Source: Anaerolineae bacterium (GTDB lineage Bacteria > Chloroflexota > Anaerolineae > 4572-78 > J111). Taken from it: 34,511 bases of DNA. A program made the position numbers and the translations under genes. Position 1 is the stretch's first letter, and each line of letters starts with the position of its first letter. The stretch spans positions 1 through 34,511 of the forward strand of contig JAKLJP010000062.1 in NCBI GenBank assembly GCA_023151115.1, written 5' to 3'. Below, piece after piece: positions 1 through 8,054 of the stretch. Under the pieces are notes generated by a model. It made no database searches and was not told the origin of the DNA. It was given only the letters and a program-made list of their open reading frames with translations.

Positions 1-13
1 AGGGCGCTCTTCT

Positions 14-38
14 CCCCCTCTCCGCTTCGGAGAGGGGG
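14..38. repeat. Palindromic hairpin, C/T-rich (family A)
   Basis: Perfect 11-bp inverted repeat (14-24 with 28-38) and a 3-nt loop, followed by a G-rich tail. A related element lies at 21107-21173. There is no T-run after the hairpin, so I read it as a dispersed intergenic palindrome rather than a classical terminator. The rest of 1-138 holds only the ribosome binding site of the next gene. Confidence 0.7.
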
Positions 39-138
39 TTGGGGGGTGAGGTCTGCCCCCAAAAGCGAACACACCCAAAGTTCCAGGCAATTACGGCAAA
101 AAATCAAACCGTAAAGATTATGGGGAGTACCATTGCTT

Positions 139-1125
139 ATGAAAATTGATATCCATACCCACTATATTCCGCCTTTCCTGCTCGACGAAGCCCGGCAAGG
201 ACGAGCCATTGACAATATCACCCTCCAACAGCGTAATGGTCACGAGTGGGTTATTCATCCCCAGGGTTATCACTATCCCTTAGCGGCTGAATTTTGTGAT
301 CTGGCGGCTAAGTTGGCCCATATGGACAACCTGGGGATTGATGTATCGGTGCTATCCATTTCGCCCACGCTGCTTTTTCACTGGCTTGAGGCCGGCCCTG
401 CCGAGGAATTCTGCCAGCGAACCAATGAAGCTCTGGCCGGCTTTGTGGCCGAATCAGGGGGACGGCTTTACGGGATGGCGATTGTGCCGCTCCAAAATCC
501 TGAAACGGCGGCGCAAGAGTTACGCCGGGCCGTGCTTGACTTGGGGTTACGAGGCGTCCAGATTGGGACGACAATGGAAAATGTGCCGCTGGATGATCCC
601 CGCTTTGAGCCATTTTTTGCTGCTGCTGCCGAATTGAATGTGCCGGTGATGCTCCATCCCTACTACGTGGGCCTCCGACCTGAGTTTGCCGATTTTTACA
701 TGACCAACCTGGTTGGCAACCCCCTTGAAACCGGCCTGGCCGCCAGCCGGCTCATTCTTTCTGGATGCCTGGACCGTCACCCCAACCTGACCATCATCCT
801 AGTTCATGCCGGCGGCTTTATGCCCTACCAGGTAGGCCGGCTGGATCACGGTTTCCGAGTTCGGGCTGAGACGCGGGCCAGGATTGACCCGCCTCCGTCA
901 ACCTATTTGCGCCGGTTTTATTACGATACTATTACCCACGCCGCCACGCCGCTCAAGTTTCTGATCGAACTGGTGGGCGCCGACCGGGTGCTTTTGGGCA
1001 CCGATATTCCATTCGATATGGCCGACCTGCGTTTTCAGGAATATCAAGCTACGGCCGCGCTTGATCCAGACACACTTGAGGCCATTAACAGCGGCAATGC
1101 CCGCCGTCTCTTTAATCTTGAATAA
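139..1125 (+). CDS. ACMSD-like amidohydrolase/decarboxylase (Amidohydrolase_2 family), copy 1
   Basis: A 328-residue TIM-barrel metal enzyme of the family that includes alpha-amino-beta-carboxymuconate-semialdehyde decarboxylase and gamma-resorcylate decarboxylase. The expected metal and catalytic set is visible: HxH at residues 6 and 8, H173 (motif MLHPYY), H223 (VHAGG) and D289 (GTDIPF). The stretch VGRLDHGF after H223 also resembles ACMSD. This spacing nearly matches that known for ACMSD. I chose the ATG at 139 over a TTG at 133 because the paralogue at 5103 starts at exactly that residue; GGGGAG lies upstream. The two copies are roughly two-thirds identical and flank an ABC importer, so the substrate is probably what the importer brings in. 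The family is clear, but whether the reaction is decarboxylation or hydrolysis is not. Confidence 0.88.
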   Translation: MKIDIHTHYIPPFLLDEARQGRAIDNITLQQRNGHEWVIHPQGYHYPLAAEFCDLAAKLAHMDNLGIDVSVLSISPTLLFHWLEAGPAEEFCQRTNEALAGFVAESGGRLYGMAIVPLQNPETAAQELRRAVLDLGLRGVQIGTTMENVPLDDPRFEPFFAAAAELNVPVMLHPYYVGLRPEFADFYMTNLVGNPLETGLAASRLILSGCLDRHPNLTIILVHAGGFMPYQVGRLDHGFRVRAETRARIDPPPSTYLRRFYYDTITHAATPLKFLIELVGADRVLLGTDIPFDMADLRFQEYQATAALDPDTLEAINSGNARRLFNLE

Positions 1126-1134
1126 CTACCCAGC

Positions 1135-1219
1135 CATGTCATTTCGACCGAAGGGAGAAATCTCTGAGGCCGATGTAACACTGTAAGGATTTCTCGGCCT
1201 ACGGCCTCGAAATGACATG
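1135..1219. repeat. Palindromic repeat, family B (TGTCATTTCGA type)
   Basis: Perfect 13-bp inverted ends (1135-1147 with 1207-1219) enclose a less regular middle containing AGAAATCT-like arms. It starts 10 nt after the stop of the preceding gene. Related copies lie at 10331-10426 and 25872-25974. The remaining gap up to 1394 shows no gene and no convincing promoter. Confidence 0.75.
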
Positions 1220-1394
1220 AGGTCTGAGCAGTTACAATCTTGAAACCTAAATAGATAGTTCAGTTGGCTGAAAGAAGGGAGGAACGCGCCATAATAACAA
1301 ACTTAAAACTGTCCTGGGGAACAAGTAGAAGTAACGCCTGAGGCGTATCAGTTAGAATCAAAGTTGATTGATAATTTTCAAGGAGGAAAAATCG

Positions 1395-2516
1395 ATGTTT
1401 GCACAAAAGCATTTGCTCTGGCAAATCCTTATCGTGGCTGTCACCCTGGTAGCCCTGACAGCTTGCGCCAGTGCTGCCCCCGTAGCGCAGGCCCCCGCCG
1501 CGGAACCTGAGGTTGTCGAGAAGATCGTCGAAAAAGAAGTGATCGTTGAGGTCACGCGTCCCCCGGCCCAGGTTGTCCGCTTTGTTTTTGCCCCTGACCC
1601 TTTATTAAAATATATGCAAGATACCGGCATCGTAACCAAGTACGAAGAGCAGTACAACATGAAGTTGACCACCGTGAGCACCTGGGATGAAGTTGCCTTT
1701 TTTGGCGGCGGCCACGCCGATATTGCCTCGACCGGTGATTACGAAGTGGCGGCGCTGGTGGAAGAAACCGGCGAAGAGTATGTTGTTTTCGGTCTCTACA
1801 ACATGTCACGGGTGCCCATCTGGGTTAAAACCGACTCCCCCTACCAATCCATTCAAGACCTCAAGGGCAAGAAAATTGGCGTGCCCGGCCCCCTCTCTTC
1901 GACCATGATTTGGGGGGTCATGCTGGCCGAAACCGAAGGTGTTGACTTCCGCGTTGGCAGCGACGAGTTTGACCTGGTGGTGAACTCGCATGCAGTGAAC
2001 GGCCAACTTTTCCGGGAAGGTGAAATTGAAGCCGGTATCATCGTCCCCGAAGCCGTGCTCCCGGAAATCGCCGATGGCTCGATCCGGCCGTTATATGGCG
2101 CAGGCGGCGGCTGGGAATATTATCGTGACCATCTTGACCCGGAAAAGAAACACAAAGGGGTGCCCAGCAATATCTTCCTGGCCCGCAAAGCCTGGTTCGA
2201 CGCCAACCCCGAAGCCGTTGAGTTTTTCCTGGCTATGTGGGAAGAAGGCTTAAAAGCCTGGCAGGCCAATATGGCCGACATCATCCGTTTGTACCCGGAG
2301 GATCACGGGCTTGACCCGGAGGCCGAAACCTTTGACCGGGATTTGGAGGTTATGACCAAGTGGATGCAGGATCATGACTGGTTTGCCGACACCATCTACC
2401 TGGATGAAACCTGGATCGAAAAGGAACGCCCGCTGTTCGACTTGATGCGCAAAACCGGCTTTATGCCCGAAGATCAGGCGAATCCAAACTTTGTGGCAGT
2501 GCCGCCGCCCAATTGA
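1395..2516 (+). CDS. NitT/TauT-type ABC transporter substrate-binding lipoprotein
   Basis: A 373-residue solute-binding protein of the NMT1/THI5/SsuA type. The N-terminus is a lipoprotein signal peptide with lipobox LTAC, giving lipid-anchored C24 after a hydrophobic run (residues 7-22). The next ~40 residues are a short charged linker rich in V, E and K. Family-like features include the STGDYEVAALVEE region and the DLKGKKIGVPG motif near the first lobe junction. The start is the ATG at 1395, with AGGAGG 8 nt upstream; a further upstream in-frame ATG has no such site. Two permeases and an ATPase follow. Specificity cannot be read from sequence: relatives bind sulfonates, nitrate, pyrimidine precursors or aromatic acids. 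Confidence 0.88.
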   Translation: MFAQKHLLWQILIVAVTLVALTACASAAPVAQAPAAEPEVVEKIVEKEVIVEVTRPPAQVVRFVFAPDPLLKYMQDTGIVTKYEEQYNMKLTTVSTWDEVAFFGGGHADIASTGDYEVAALVEETGEEYVVFGLYNMSRVPIWVKTDSPYQSIQDLKGKKIGVPGPLSSTMIWGVMLAETEGVDFRVGSDEFDLVVNSHAVNGQLFREGEIEAGIIVPEAVLPEIADGSIRPLYGAGGGWEYYRDHLDPEKKHKGVPSNIFLARKAWFDANPEAVEFFLAMWEEGLKAWQANMADIIRLYPEDHGLDPEAETFDRDLEVMTKWMQDHDWFADTIYLDETWIEKERPLFDLMRKTGFMPEDQANPNFVAVPPPN

Positions 2517-2579
2517 GATGGTTTTTACCGGGTATGCCCCTCAGTTAATTTAAAAAATATTTGTCAGGAAAAATTTGCA

Positions 2580-3410
2580 ATGGAAGCAATGACAGCCGCC
2601 CCTGTAAACACACAATTAGGGTGGAATAATCGCTTGGGCCAATCTCTAAAGCGCTTCATTCTTAGCCCTCGCTGGCTGGCCATACTGGCGGCTTTGGTGG
2701 TCTGGCAGCTTTACGCCGACTATAGAGACACGCGCCTCATCCCCGCCCCCAGCAGAGTCTTCACCGAGTTGTACAATATTGTAGCCAGCGGCCTCTTCTT
2801 TACCGAGTTAGCGGCCAGTATGTATCGCATTGTCCTGGGTTTTGGGGCGGCCCTGTTGGTTGGCCTCAGCGTCGGCATCCTGATGGGCAGCCGTGACTCC
2901 TGGAACGACTATCTTAAAGATATCGTTACTTTTGGGCTGGCCATGCCGGGGCTGATTTATGCCTTGGTGGCCGTGCTTTTCTTTGGGCTAAGCCTGTGGG
3001 CCCCAGTGACGGCCATTCTGGCGACCTCGTACCCCTTTGTAGCGGTGAACATCCGCGAGGGGGTTAAAGCCATTAGTAAAGAGTTATTGGACATGGGCCG
3101 CGTCTACCAGGTTAAACGGTCAAAGGTGGTGCTCCAGATTATCCTGCCGTCGCTGCTGCCGTTTGTGCTGGCCGGTTTCAGGTTAGGCTTCGCCATCGCC
3201 TGGAAGGTCAGCACCCTGGTGGAAGTTTTTGGGGCCGTCAACGGCATTGGCTGGCAGATTCGCGGCAGTTTTGATGAATTCTCGGTGCATGGCATGTTGG
3301 CCTGGGCGCTGCTCTTTGGTCTGGTCATGTTGTTCATCGAGTATGGCCTTTTGCTGCCCATAGAGCGCTACTTTGGGCGGTGGCGACCAAAAGCTAAGCA
3401 GGTGATGTAG
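2580..3410 (+). CDS. ABC transporter permease, NitT/TauT type (first)
   Basis: A 276-residue inner-membrane permease of the binding-protein-dependent family (SsuC/TauC-like), with about six hydrophobic segments. The EAA-type cytoplasmic loop that contacts the ATPase is visible around EGVKAISKELLDMGRVY. AGGA lies about 10 nt before the ATG. It is homologous to the next permease; together they would form a heterodimeric channel, whereas many members of the family use a homodimer. The gene lies 63 nt after the binding-protein gene and 14 nt before the second permease, consistent with one operon. Confidence 0.88.
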   Translation: MEAMTAAPVNTQLGWNNRLGQSLKRFILSPRWLAILAALVVWQLYADYRDTRLIPAPSRVFTELYNIVASGLFFTELAASMYRIVLGFGAALLVGLSVGILMGSRDSWNDYLKDIVTFGLAMPGLIYALVAVLFFGLSLWAPVTAILATSYPFVAVNIREGVKAISKELLDMGRVYQVKRSKVVLQIILPSLLPFVLAGFRLGFAIAWKVSTLVEVFGAVNGIGWQIRGSFDEFSVHGMLAWALLFGLVMLFIEYGLLLPIERYFGRWRPKAKQVM

Positions 3411-3424
3411 AAGGAGTAACAATA

Positions 3425-4258
3425 ATGAGTTTAGTTGCCGATACTTCTGTGCCCGCCTCTCCCTCAACCTGGGCCGGACAGTTGGCCGAGTCTTTGCGGG
3501 GTGTTTTTCTGCATCGCCGTTGGATCACTTTTCTTGTGATCGGCGTCGTTTGGCAGGTAACAGCCATGATTGCCAACATCGGCCTCTTCCCCACACCGGC
3601 CACAGTAATCGCGGTGAGTTGGCAGTATGTCATAACCGGCCTCTTCTTCAGCGAGTTGGGCATTAGCATGATACGGATTATCCTCGGTTTCAGCGCGGCG
3701 CTACTGCTGGGGACCATCGTCGGTATCCTGATGGGTAGTTGGCGTTTTTGGGATGAATTCTTTCAGGATTTTGTCATTCTGGGGCTATCCATGCCCGCGC
3801 TCATTTACGCCTTGCTATGCGTGATGGTCTTTGGCCTGGGCTTGACCGCGCCAGTCATGGCCATCATCCTGGGGGCCTATCCCTTTGTGGCGGTCAACAT
3901 CCGTGAGGGGGTCAAATCTATTGACAAGGAGCTGCTGGATATGAGCCATGTTTACGCGGTAGACCGCTGGCGGTTGGTGCGCCAACTGATCCTGCCCTCG
4001 CTGCTGCCGTTTATCCTGGCCGCCATTCGGGTCGGCTTTACCGTTGCCTGGAAAATCTCTGTCCTGACCGAAGTTTTTGGCGGGGACAGCGGCATTGGCT
4101 ATCAAATTCGGGTTGATTTCGCTTCGTTCAAAATGCGCGGCGTACTGGCCTGGGGGATCTTATTTGGAATGGTGATGCTGACCATCGAATATGGTTTGCT
4201 CTTACCCGCCGAGCGGCACTTTGCCCGCTGGCGAGCTAAAGTGAAGGAGGTTATCTAA
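3425..4258 (+). CDS. ABC transporter permease, NitT/TauT type (second)
   Basis: A 277-residue paralogue of the preceding permease with the same topology and the same EAA loop (EGVKSIDKELLDMSHVY). AAGGAG sits 8 nt before the ATG. The close similarity of the C-terminal halves (both end with a GLLLP-ERYF/RHF-RWR pattern) points to a gene duplication inside the operon. The tail of this gene carries a strong GAAGGAGG that serves as the ribosome binding site of the ATPase gene, so the two are probably translated in a coupled way. Role: the second half of the membrane pore of the importer. Confidence 0.88.
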   Translation: MSLVADTSVPASPSTWAGQLAESLRGVFLHRRWITFLVIGVVWQVTAMIANIGLFPTPATVIAVSWQYVITGLFFSELGISMIRIILGFSAALLLGTIVGILMGSWRFWDEFFQDFVILGLSMPALIYALLCVMVFGLGLTAPVMAIILGAYPFVAVNIREGVKSIDKELLDMSHVYAVDRWRLVRQLILPSLLPFILAAIRVGFTVAWKISVLTEVFGGDSGIGYQIRVDFASFKMRGVLAWGILFGMVMLTIEYGLLLPAERHFARWRAKVKEVI

Positions 4259-4261
4259 TTA

Positions 4262-5038
4262 ATGGAAGGAACGGCTATTTCCATCCGCAACCTGGTCAAG
4301 TCTTACGGTGATCCGGGCCGCGAGTTGCTAGTTTTGGACCGAATTTCCTTTGATGTGGCTATCAGCAGCCTGGTCACCATTGTCGGGCCGTCGGGCAGCG
4401 GCAAGAGCACCCTGTTGAATGTGCTGGCCGGGCTGGAAGCTTTTAAATCAGGCAGCGTCGAAATTTATTCTAATAACAGCAGTTCCAAATTGGGTTACGT
4501 TTTTCAAAGCCCGCGCCTGCTACCCTGGTTGAACATCGAGGACAATCTGATGTTTGTTCGCCCTGAGCATGTGGACAAAGCCCTCCACAAAGAGCGTACC
4601 CAGCGTTATCTCAAGATGGTTGGCCTTAAAAACGTGGGGCACAAATACCCGCACCAGCTTTCGGGGGGCATGCAGCAGCGGGTCGGCATTGCCCGCGGCC
4701 TGTGCGTCGAGCCAACGGTGCTGCTGATGGATGAACCTTTCAGCCACCTTGACGAGATCACCGCCGAACAAATGCGCGCGGAGCTGCTGCGCATCTGGCA
4801 GGAAACCAAACGAACCATCATCTTTATCACCCACGATATGCAGGAGGCCGTTCAACTGGGCGACCGGCTGATCATGCTGGATTATCACGGTCACATCTTT
4901 GAAGATATCAAAATTGACCTGCCCCGGCCGCGCGACTTTACCGAACGGGCCTTTGTTGATTTCTACGCCGATGTAGTGCGCCGCTTTCACCAGATGCAGG
5001 CCAGGCGAACCGAGGAAATAAGCGAAAGTGAAGCATAA
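4262..5038 (+). CDS. ABC transporter ATP-binding protein, NitT/TauT type
   Basis: A 258-residue ATPase (SsuB/TauB-like) that powers the importer at the cytoplasmic face. All motifs are intact: Walker A GPSGSGKST (42-50), Q-loop Q82, signature LSGGMQQR (133-140), Walker B with D157-E158, and the switch histidine H191 in ITHDMQEA. The ATG lies 3 nt after the stop of the second permease, and the ribosome binding site is inside that permease gene. A 39-nt perfect hairpin begins 10 nt after its stop. Family assignment is firm; the substrate is unknown. Confidence 0.92.
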   Translation: MEGTAISIRNLVKSYGDPGRELLVLDRISFDVAISSLVTIVGPSGSGKSTLLNVLAGLEAFKSGSVEIYSNNSSSKLGYVFQSPRLLPWLNIEDNLMFVRPEHVDKALHKERTQRYLKMVGLKNVGHKYPHQLSGGMQQRVGIARGLCVEPTVLLMDEPFSHLDEITAEQMRAELLRIWQETKRTIIFITHDMQEAVQLGDRLIMLDYHGHIFEDIKIDLPRPRDFTERAFVDFYADVVRRFHQMQARRTEEISESEA

Positions 5039-5047
5039 AAATTACCT

Positions 5048-5086
5048 CCAATCTCGCTCCCAAACTCAGTTTGGGAGCGAGATTGG
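5048..5086. repeat. Perfect hairpin after the ABC operon
   Basis: 19-bp perfect inverted repeat (5048-5066 with 5068-5086) with a single unpaired base. It begins 10 nt after the ATPase stop codon and ends 16 nt before the next start codon. No T-run follows, so it is not a textbook intrinsic terminator. It could limit read-through or protect the upstream mRNA end. Confidence 0.75.
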
Positions 5087-5102
5087 GAGAGTTATCTAAG
5101 CC

Positions 5103-6095
5103 ATGAAAATCGATTTTCACACTCACTTCATTCCCCACCAGTTTATCGAGCAGGTCCGGCAGGGACAGGCCATCGGCAATGTGGCCGTCCAAATCCGCGA
5201 GGGCCAGGAATGGCTAATCCACCAGGAAGGCTACCGCTACCCGGCCATGCCCGAATTATGGAACTTGGAGGCTAAGCTGCGCCTCATGGATCGTCTGGGG
5301 CTTGATATGGCTGTGCTTTCGCTGCAACCGGCGCTGTTTTTCTACTGGCTCGAAGCCGGGCCGGTAGCGGAATTTTGCCAGCAGACCAACGAAGCCCTGG
5401 CCGAACTGGTGGCCCAATCCGGCGGGCGGCTGTACGGCCTGGCCACGGTTCCGCTGCAAGACCCCGCCGCCGCTGTGCGGGAATTGCGCCGGGCTGTGCT
5501 GGAACTGGGACTGCGCGGGGTCCAGATTGGCACGCGGATGGAGCAAATTCCGCTGGACGACCCCCACTTCGATCCCTTTTTTGCCGCCGCCGCCGACCTC
5601 CAAGTGCCCGTTCTGCTGCATCCGTATCGCGTCGGGACCAGGCCGGAGTGGGCCGACTTTTACCTGGCGAATCTCGTCGGCAATCCACTCGAAACCTGCC
5701 TGGCGGCCAGCCGGTTGATTCTTTCCGGCTGGTTGGATCGGCATCCTCGGCTCACGCTTATTCTGGCGCATGGGGGCGGTTTTCTGCCCTACCAGATTGG
5801 CCGCCTGGATCACGGCTTCCGGGTACGGGCGGAAACAAAACAGCACATCAGCGCCCCACCCTCCAGCTACCTGCGCCGCTTCTATTACGATACGATCACG
5901 CACGCGGCTGTGCCCTTGAAATTTCTGGTTGAGTGGGTCGGCGCCGACCGGGTGGTGCTGGGCACAGATATTCCGTTTGATATGGCCGATCATCACTTTG
6001 CCGATTATCTGGCAATCGCCGAATTTGACCAACAAACGCTTCAGGCCATTCACAGCCAGAATGCCCTGCGCCTTTTGGGGCTAGAGCAAAGTTAA
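5103..6095 (+). CDS. ACMSD-like amidohydrolase/decarboxylase, copy 2
   Basis: A 330-residue paralogue of the gene at 139, with the same catalytic set at identical positions: H6, H8, H173, H223 and D289. Large blocks are almost unchanged between the copies, for example around the PLDDP motif, the NLVGNPLET motif, and RRFYYDTITHA. Start ATG at 5103; GGGAGAG lies upstream, partly inside the end of the hairpin before it. It is encoded immediately downstream of the ABC importer, so copies 1 and 2 bracket the transporter. The pair may act on two related substrates or form a hetero-oligomer. The sequence does not decide between decarboxylase and hydrolase activity. Confidence 0.88.
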   Translation: MKIDFHTHFIPHQFIEQVRQGQAIGNVAVQIREGQEWLIHQEGYRYPAMPELWNLEAKLRLMDRLGLDMAVLSLQPALFFYWLEAGPVAEFCQQTNEALAELVAQSGGRLYGLATVPLQDPAAAVRELRRAVLELGLRGVQIGTRMEQIPLDDPHFDPFFAAAADLQVPVLLHPYRVGTRPEWADFYLANLVGNPLETCLAASRLILSGWLDRHPRLTLILAHGGGFLPYQIGRLDHGFRVRAETKQHISAPPSSYLRRFYYDTITHAAVPLKFLVEWVGADRVVLGTDIPFDMADHHFADYLAIAEFDQQTLQAIHSQNALRLLGLEQS

Positions 6096-6147
6096 TCCTG
6101 TACATCTTGGTTGACCGACAAATTTAATCTTCGCGTCGTAAATAGGG

Positions 6148-6391
6148 AATAGCTCACGGATTTTCACGGATAAACACGGTTTTTTAAAAAATCTAATAAC
6201 CTGAGTTCGGAATTAGCTCGAAAATCACCCTTCGATACGCCCTTTCGGGCTACTCAGGATGATTTTCGGCTCTTTATCGCATCCTGAGTAGCCTTGAACA
6301 AAGTGAAAGGCGTATCGAAGGGTGCGATTTATAGAAACTCCGAACTCAGGTTAATAAAAATCCGTGTAATCTATGTTCATCCGTGAGCTAT
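6148..6391. repeat. Three-level nested palindrome
   Basis: The gap 6096-6425 holds no gene but has inverted repeats nested in each other. Outer arms, imperfect, are at 6148-6180 and 6361-6391 (ATAGCTCACGGAT type). Middle arms are a perfect 14 bp at 6198-6211 and 6339-6352. Inner arms are a family C element with arms at 6221-6241 and 6309-6330 and a central inverted pair near 6250-6262 and 6278-6291. No T-run was seen. Confidence 0.75.
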
Positions 6392-6425
6392 ATGAAAAAT
6401 AACTTTCTACTGGAGCTAGTTAAGG

Positions 6426-7508
6426 ATGAAACCTATCAATGTCGGCGTTATTGGCACGGGCTGGTGCGGCGGCATCCGGGCCAATGTCTGCGTGGCCAGT
6501 CCGCTGGTGGGGGAGCTGCACCTGGCCGAGATCAATCCCGACCGGCTGGAAGAAATAGCCGACCAGACCCAGCCCCGCACCGCCACCACCGATTATCGGG
6601 ACCTGTTGAAAATTGAAACCATTGACGCCTGTCTGATTTCAACCACCCCGGAACCCACCCATTATACCATCAGCCGGGACTGCCTGCTGGCGGGCAAGCA
6701 TGTGCTGCTGGAAAAGCCGATTGCGCTCTCCTTGGCCGAAGCCGATGAGTTGATTACCATCGCTCAAAAGAAAAATCTCAAATTTACCATCGGCTATTCC
6801 CAACGCTTTAATCACAAGTTTGCCTACGTAAAAAAATGCCTGGACGAAGGAACCATTGGCCGGCCGGTCAGCGCCCTGGTCAGCCGGCATATTACCCGCA
6901 GCCTGGGCAAAAAAATCAGCGGGCGGGTCAAACTATCCATTGCCGCTATGGAAGCCACCCACGATATTGATTTTGTGCTGTGGTGCCTGGAACCGGCCAA
7001 ACCGATTCGAGTCTATTCCCAAAATGCTTACGGGGTCATGCAGGCCAGCCATGACCGCCCGGACACACAGACCATCATCGTGACGATGGATAATGGCGTG
7101 GTTGTCACCATCAGCGCCGGCTGGACCATGCCGCCGGGCTATCCCAATTATTCCGGCACCTGGATCGAGTTTGTGGCCACCGAAGGCATGCTGGTGGTAG
7201 ACGACACCCACCGCGATGTCATCCTCAATACAGTGGCCAAAGGCATCCAACTGCCTATGTCGAGCATGCCCGGCGAGCCGGTCCAGCACGTCTATGCCGG
7301 GCCGATGGCGAATGAAACTCTGCACTTTTTGGAGGCCGTAGCCTTCGACCGGCCGGTGATGGTCACGCCGGCGCAGGCCCGCCAGGCGATGGAAGTCTAT
7401 CTGGCCGCCGACCTTTCTGCTGAACGCAATGAGCCGGTCACGTTGCCGCTGCAACCGGCCTCCGTACCTACGGCTATGGCCGGTGAGTTCTTACGAGTTG
7501 ACAACTAA
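6426..7508 (+). CDS. Gfo/Idh/MocA-family NAD(P)-dependent oxidoreductase
   Basis: A 360-residue dehydrogenase of the glucose-fructose oxidoreductase/inositol dehydrogenase family. The N-terminal Rossmann domain opens with GVIGTGWCG. The family EKP motif follows (LLEKPIAL, near residue 98), then GYSQRFN and a HDIDFVLW segment where the catalytic Asp/His pair usually sits. The C-terminal part forms the sheet domain. GGAG lies about 10 nt before the ATG. Known members oxidise sugars, inositols or similar polyols, or reduce keto groups; the substrate here is unknown. A cupin gene follows 18 nt later, so the two are probably co-transcribed. Confidence 0.88.
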   Translation: MKPINVGVIGTGWCGGIRANVCVASPLVGELHLAEINPDRLEEIADQTQPRTATTDYRDLLKIETIDACLISTTPEPTHYTISRDCLLAGKHVLLEKPIALSLAEADELITIAQKKNLKFTIGYSQRFNHKFAYVKKCLDEGTIGRPVSALVSRHITRSLGKKISGRVKLSIAAMEATHDIDFVLWCLEPAKPIRVYSQNAYGVMQASHDRPDTQTIIVTMDNGVVVTISAGWTMPPGYPNYSGTWIEFVATEGMLVVDDTHRDVILNTVAKGIQLPMSSMPGEPVQHVYAGPMANETLHFLEAVAFDRPVMVTPAQARQAMEVYLAADLSAERNEPVTLPLQPASVPTAMAGEFLRVDN

Positions 7509-7526
7509 ATCAAAAGGAGATAGCGA

Positions 7527-7916
7527 ATGTACTTTTATGATTTTAATGAAATGCCCAGTGAATATGTCACCCCCAAATACTCGACCGCCTACGGCCCGCT
7601 GCTGGCCGGGGACAGCCTTGAGGTCGGCTTGCTCCGCTTCAAGGCCAATGAAGGCGCGGTTGAGCACGCTCATCCCCCGGAGCAGGTGATGTATGTAATC
7701 AGCGGCAAATTGAAAGTGCGTTTTGGCGAGGTCATTGGCGAAATCGGGCCAGGTCAAGCCTTTCGCGCGCCGTCCAATGTGCCGCACGAAGTCACCGCCC
7801 TGGAAGATACGGTGGTTCTAAGTTGCAAAAACCTGGTTGAAGGCTTTGGCGGTCACCGGCTGCCCGGCCAGGAAATCACCACCGACCGGGCCAAGGTCAG
7901 GCCAGAGGAGAGCTAA
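7527..7916 (+). CDS. Small single-domain cupin protein
   Basis: A 129-residue cupin. The first metal motif is visible as HAH followed by PPEQ and a glycine (residues ~49-63), and the second as PSNVPHEV. It is a compact beta-barrel of the type that serves as a dioxygenase, isomerase, decarboxylase or sugar-binding protein. AAAAGGAGA precedes the ATG by 6-7 nt. Position after the Gfo/Idh oxidoreductase suggests a role in the same pathway, for example binding or isomerising its product. Function beyond the fold cannot be stated. Confidence 0.82.
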   Translation: MYFYDFNEMPSEYVTPKYSTAYGPLLAGDSLEVGLLRFKANEGAVEHAHPPEQVMYVISGKLKVRFGEVIGEIGPGQAFRAPSNVPHEVTALEDTVVLSCKNLVEGFGGHRLPGQEITTDRAKVRPEES

Positions 7917-8054
7917 TCGGGTGGCAGGGTTTGACGCCTTCCCAGGAATATATCTACCAACAAAAAAGTAGCAGAGTAGCAAAGTTGCATAATCTTATCT
8001 TTTCGGCGGTCGGCGGGCTGTCGTCGGCCGTCGTAATTACAAAGGAGTGAATTT

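Noticed and set aside
139..6095. The two amidohydrolases as uronate isomerase (UxaC)
   Set aside because: Their motif set and VGRLDHGF segment match ACMSD-like Amidohydrolase_2, not UxaC, which is larger and lies in another family.
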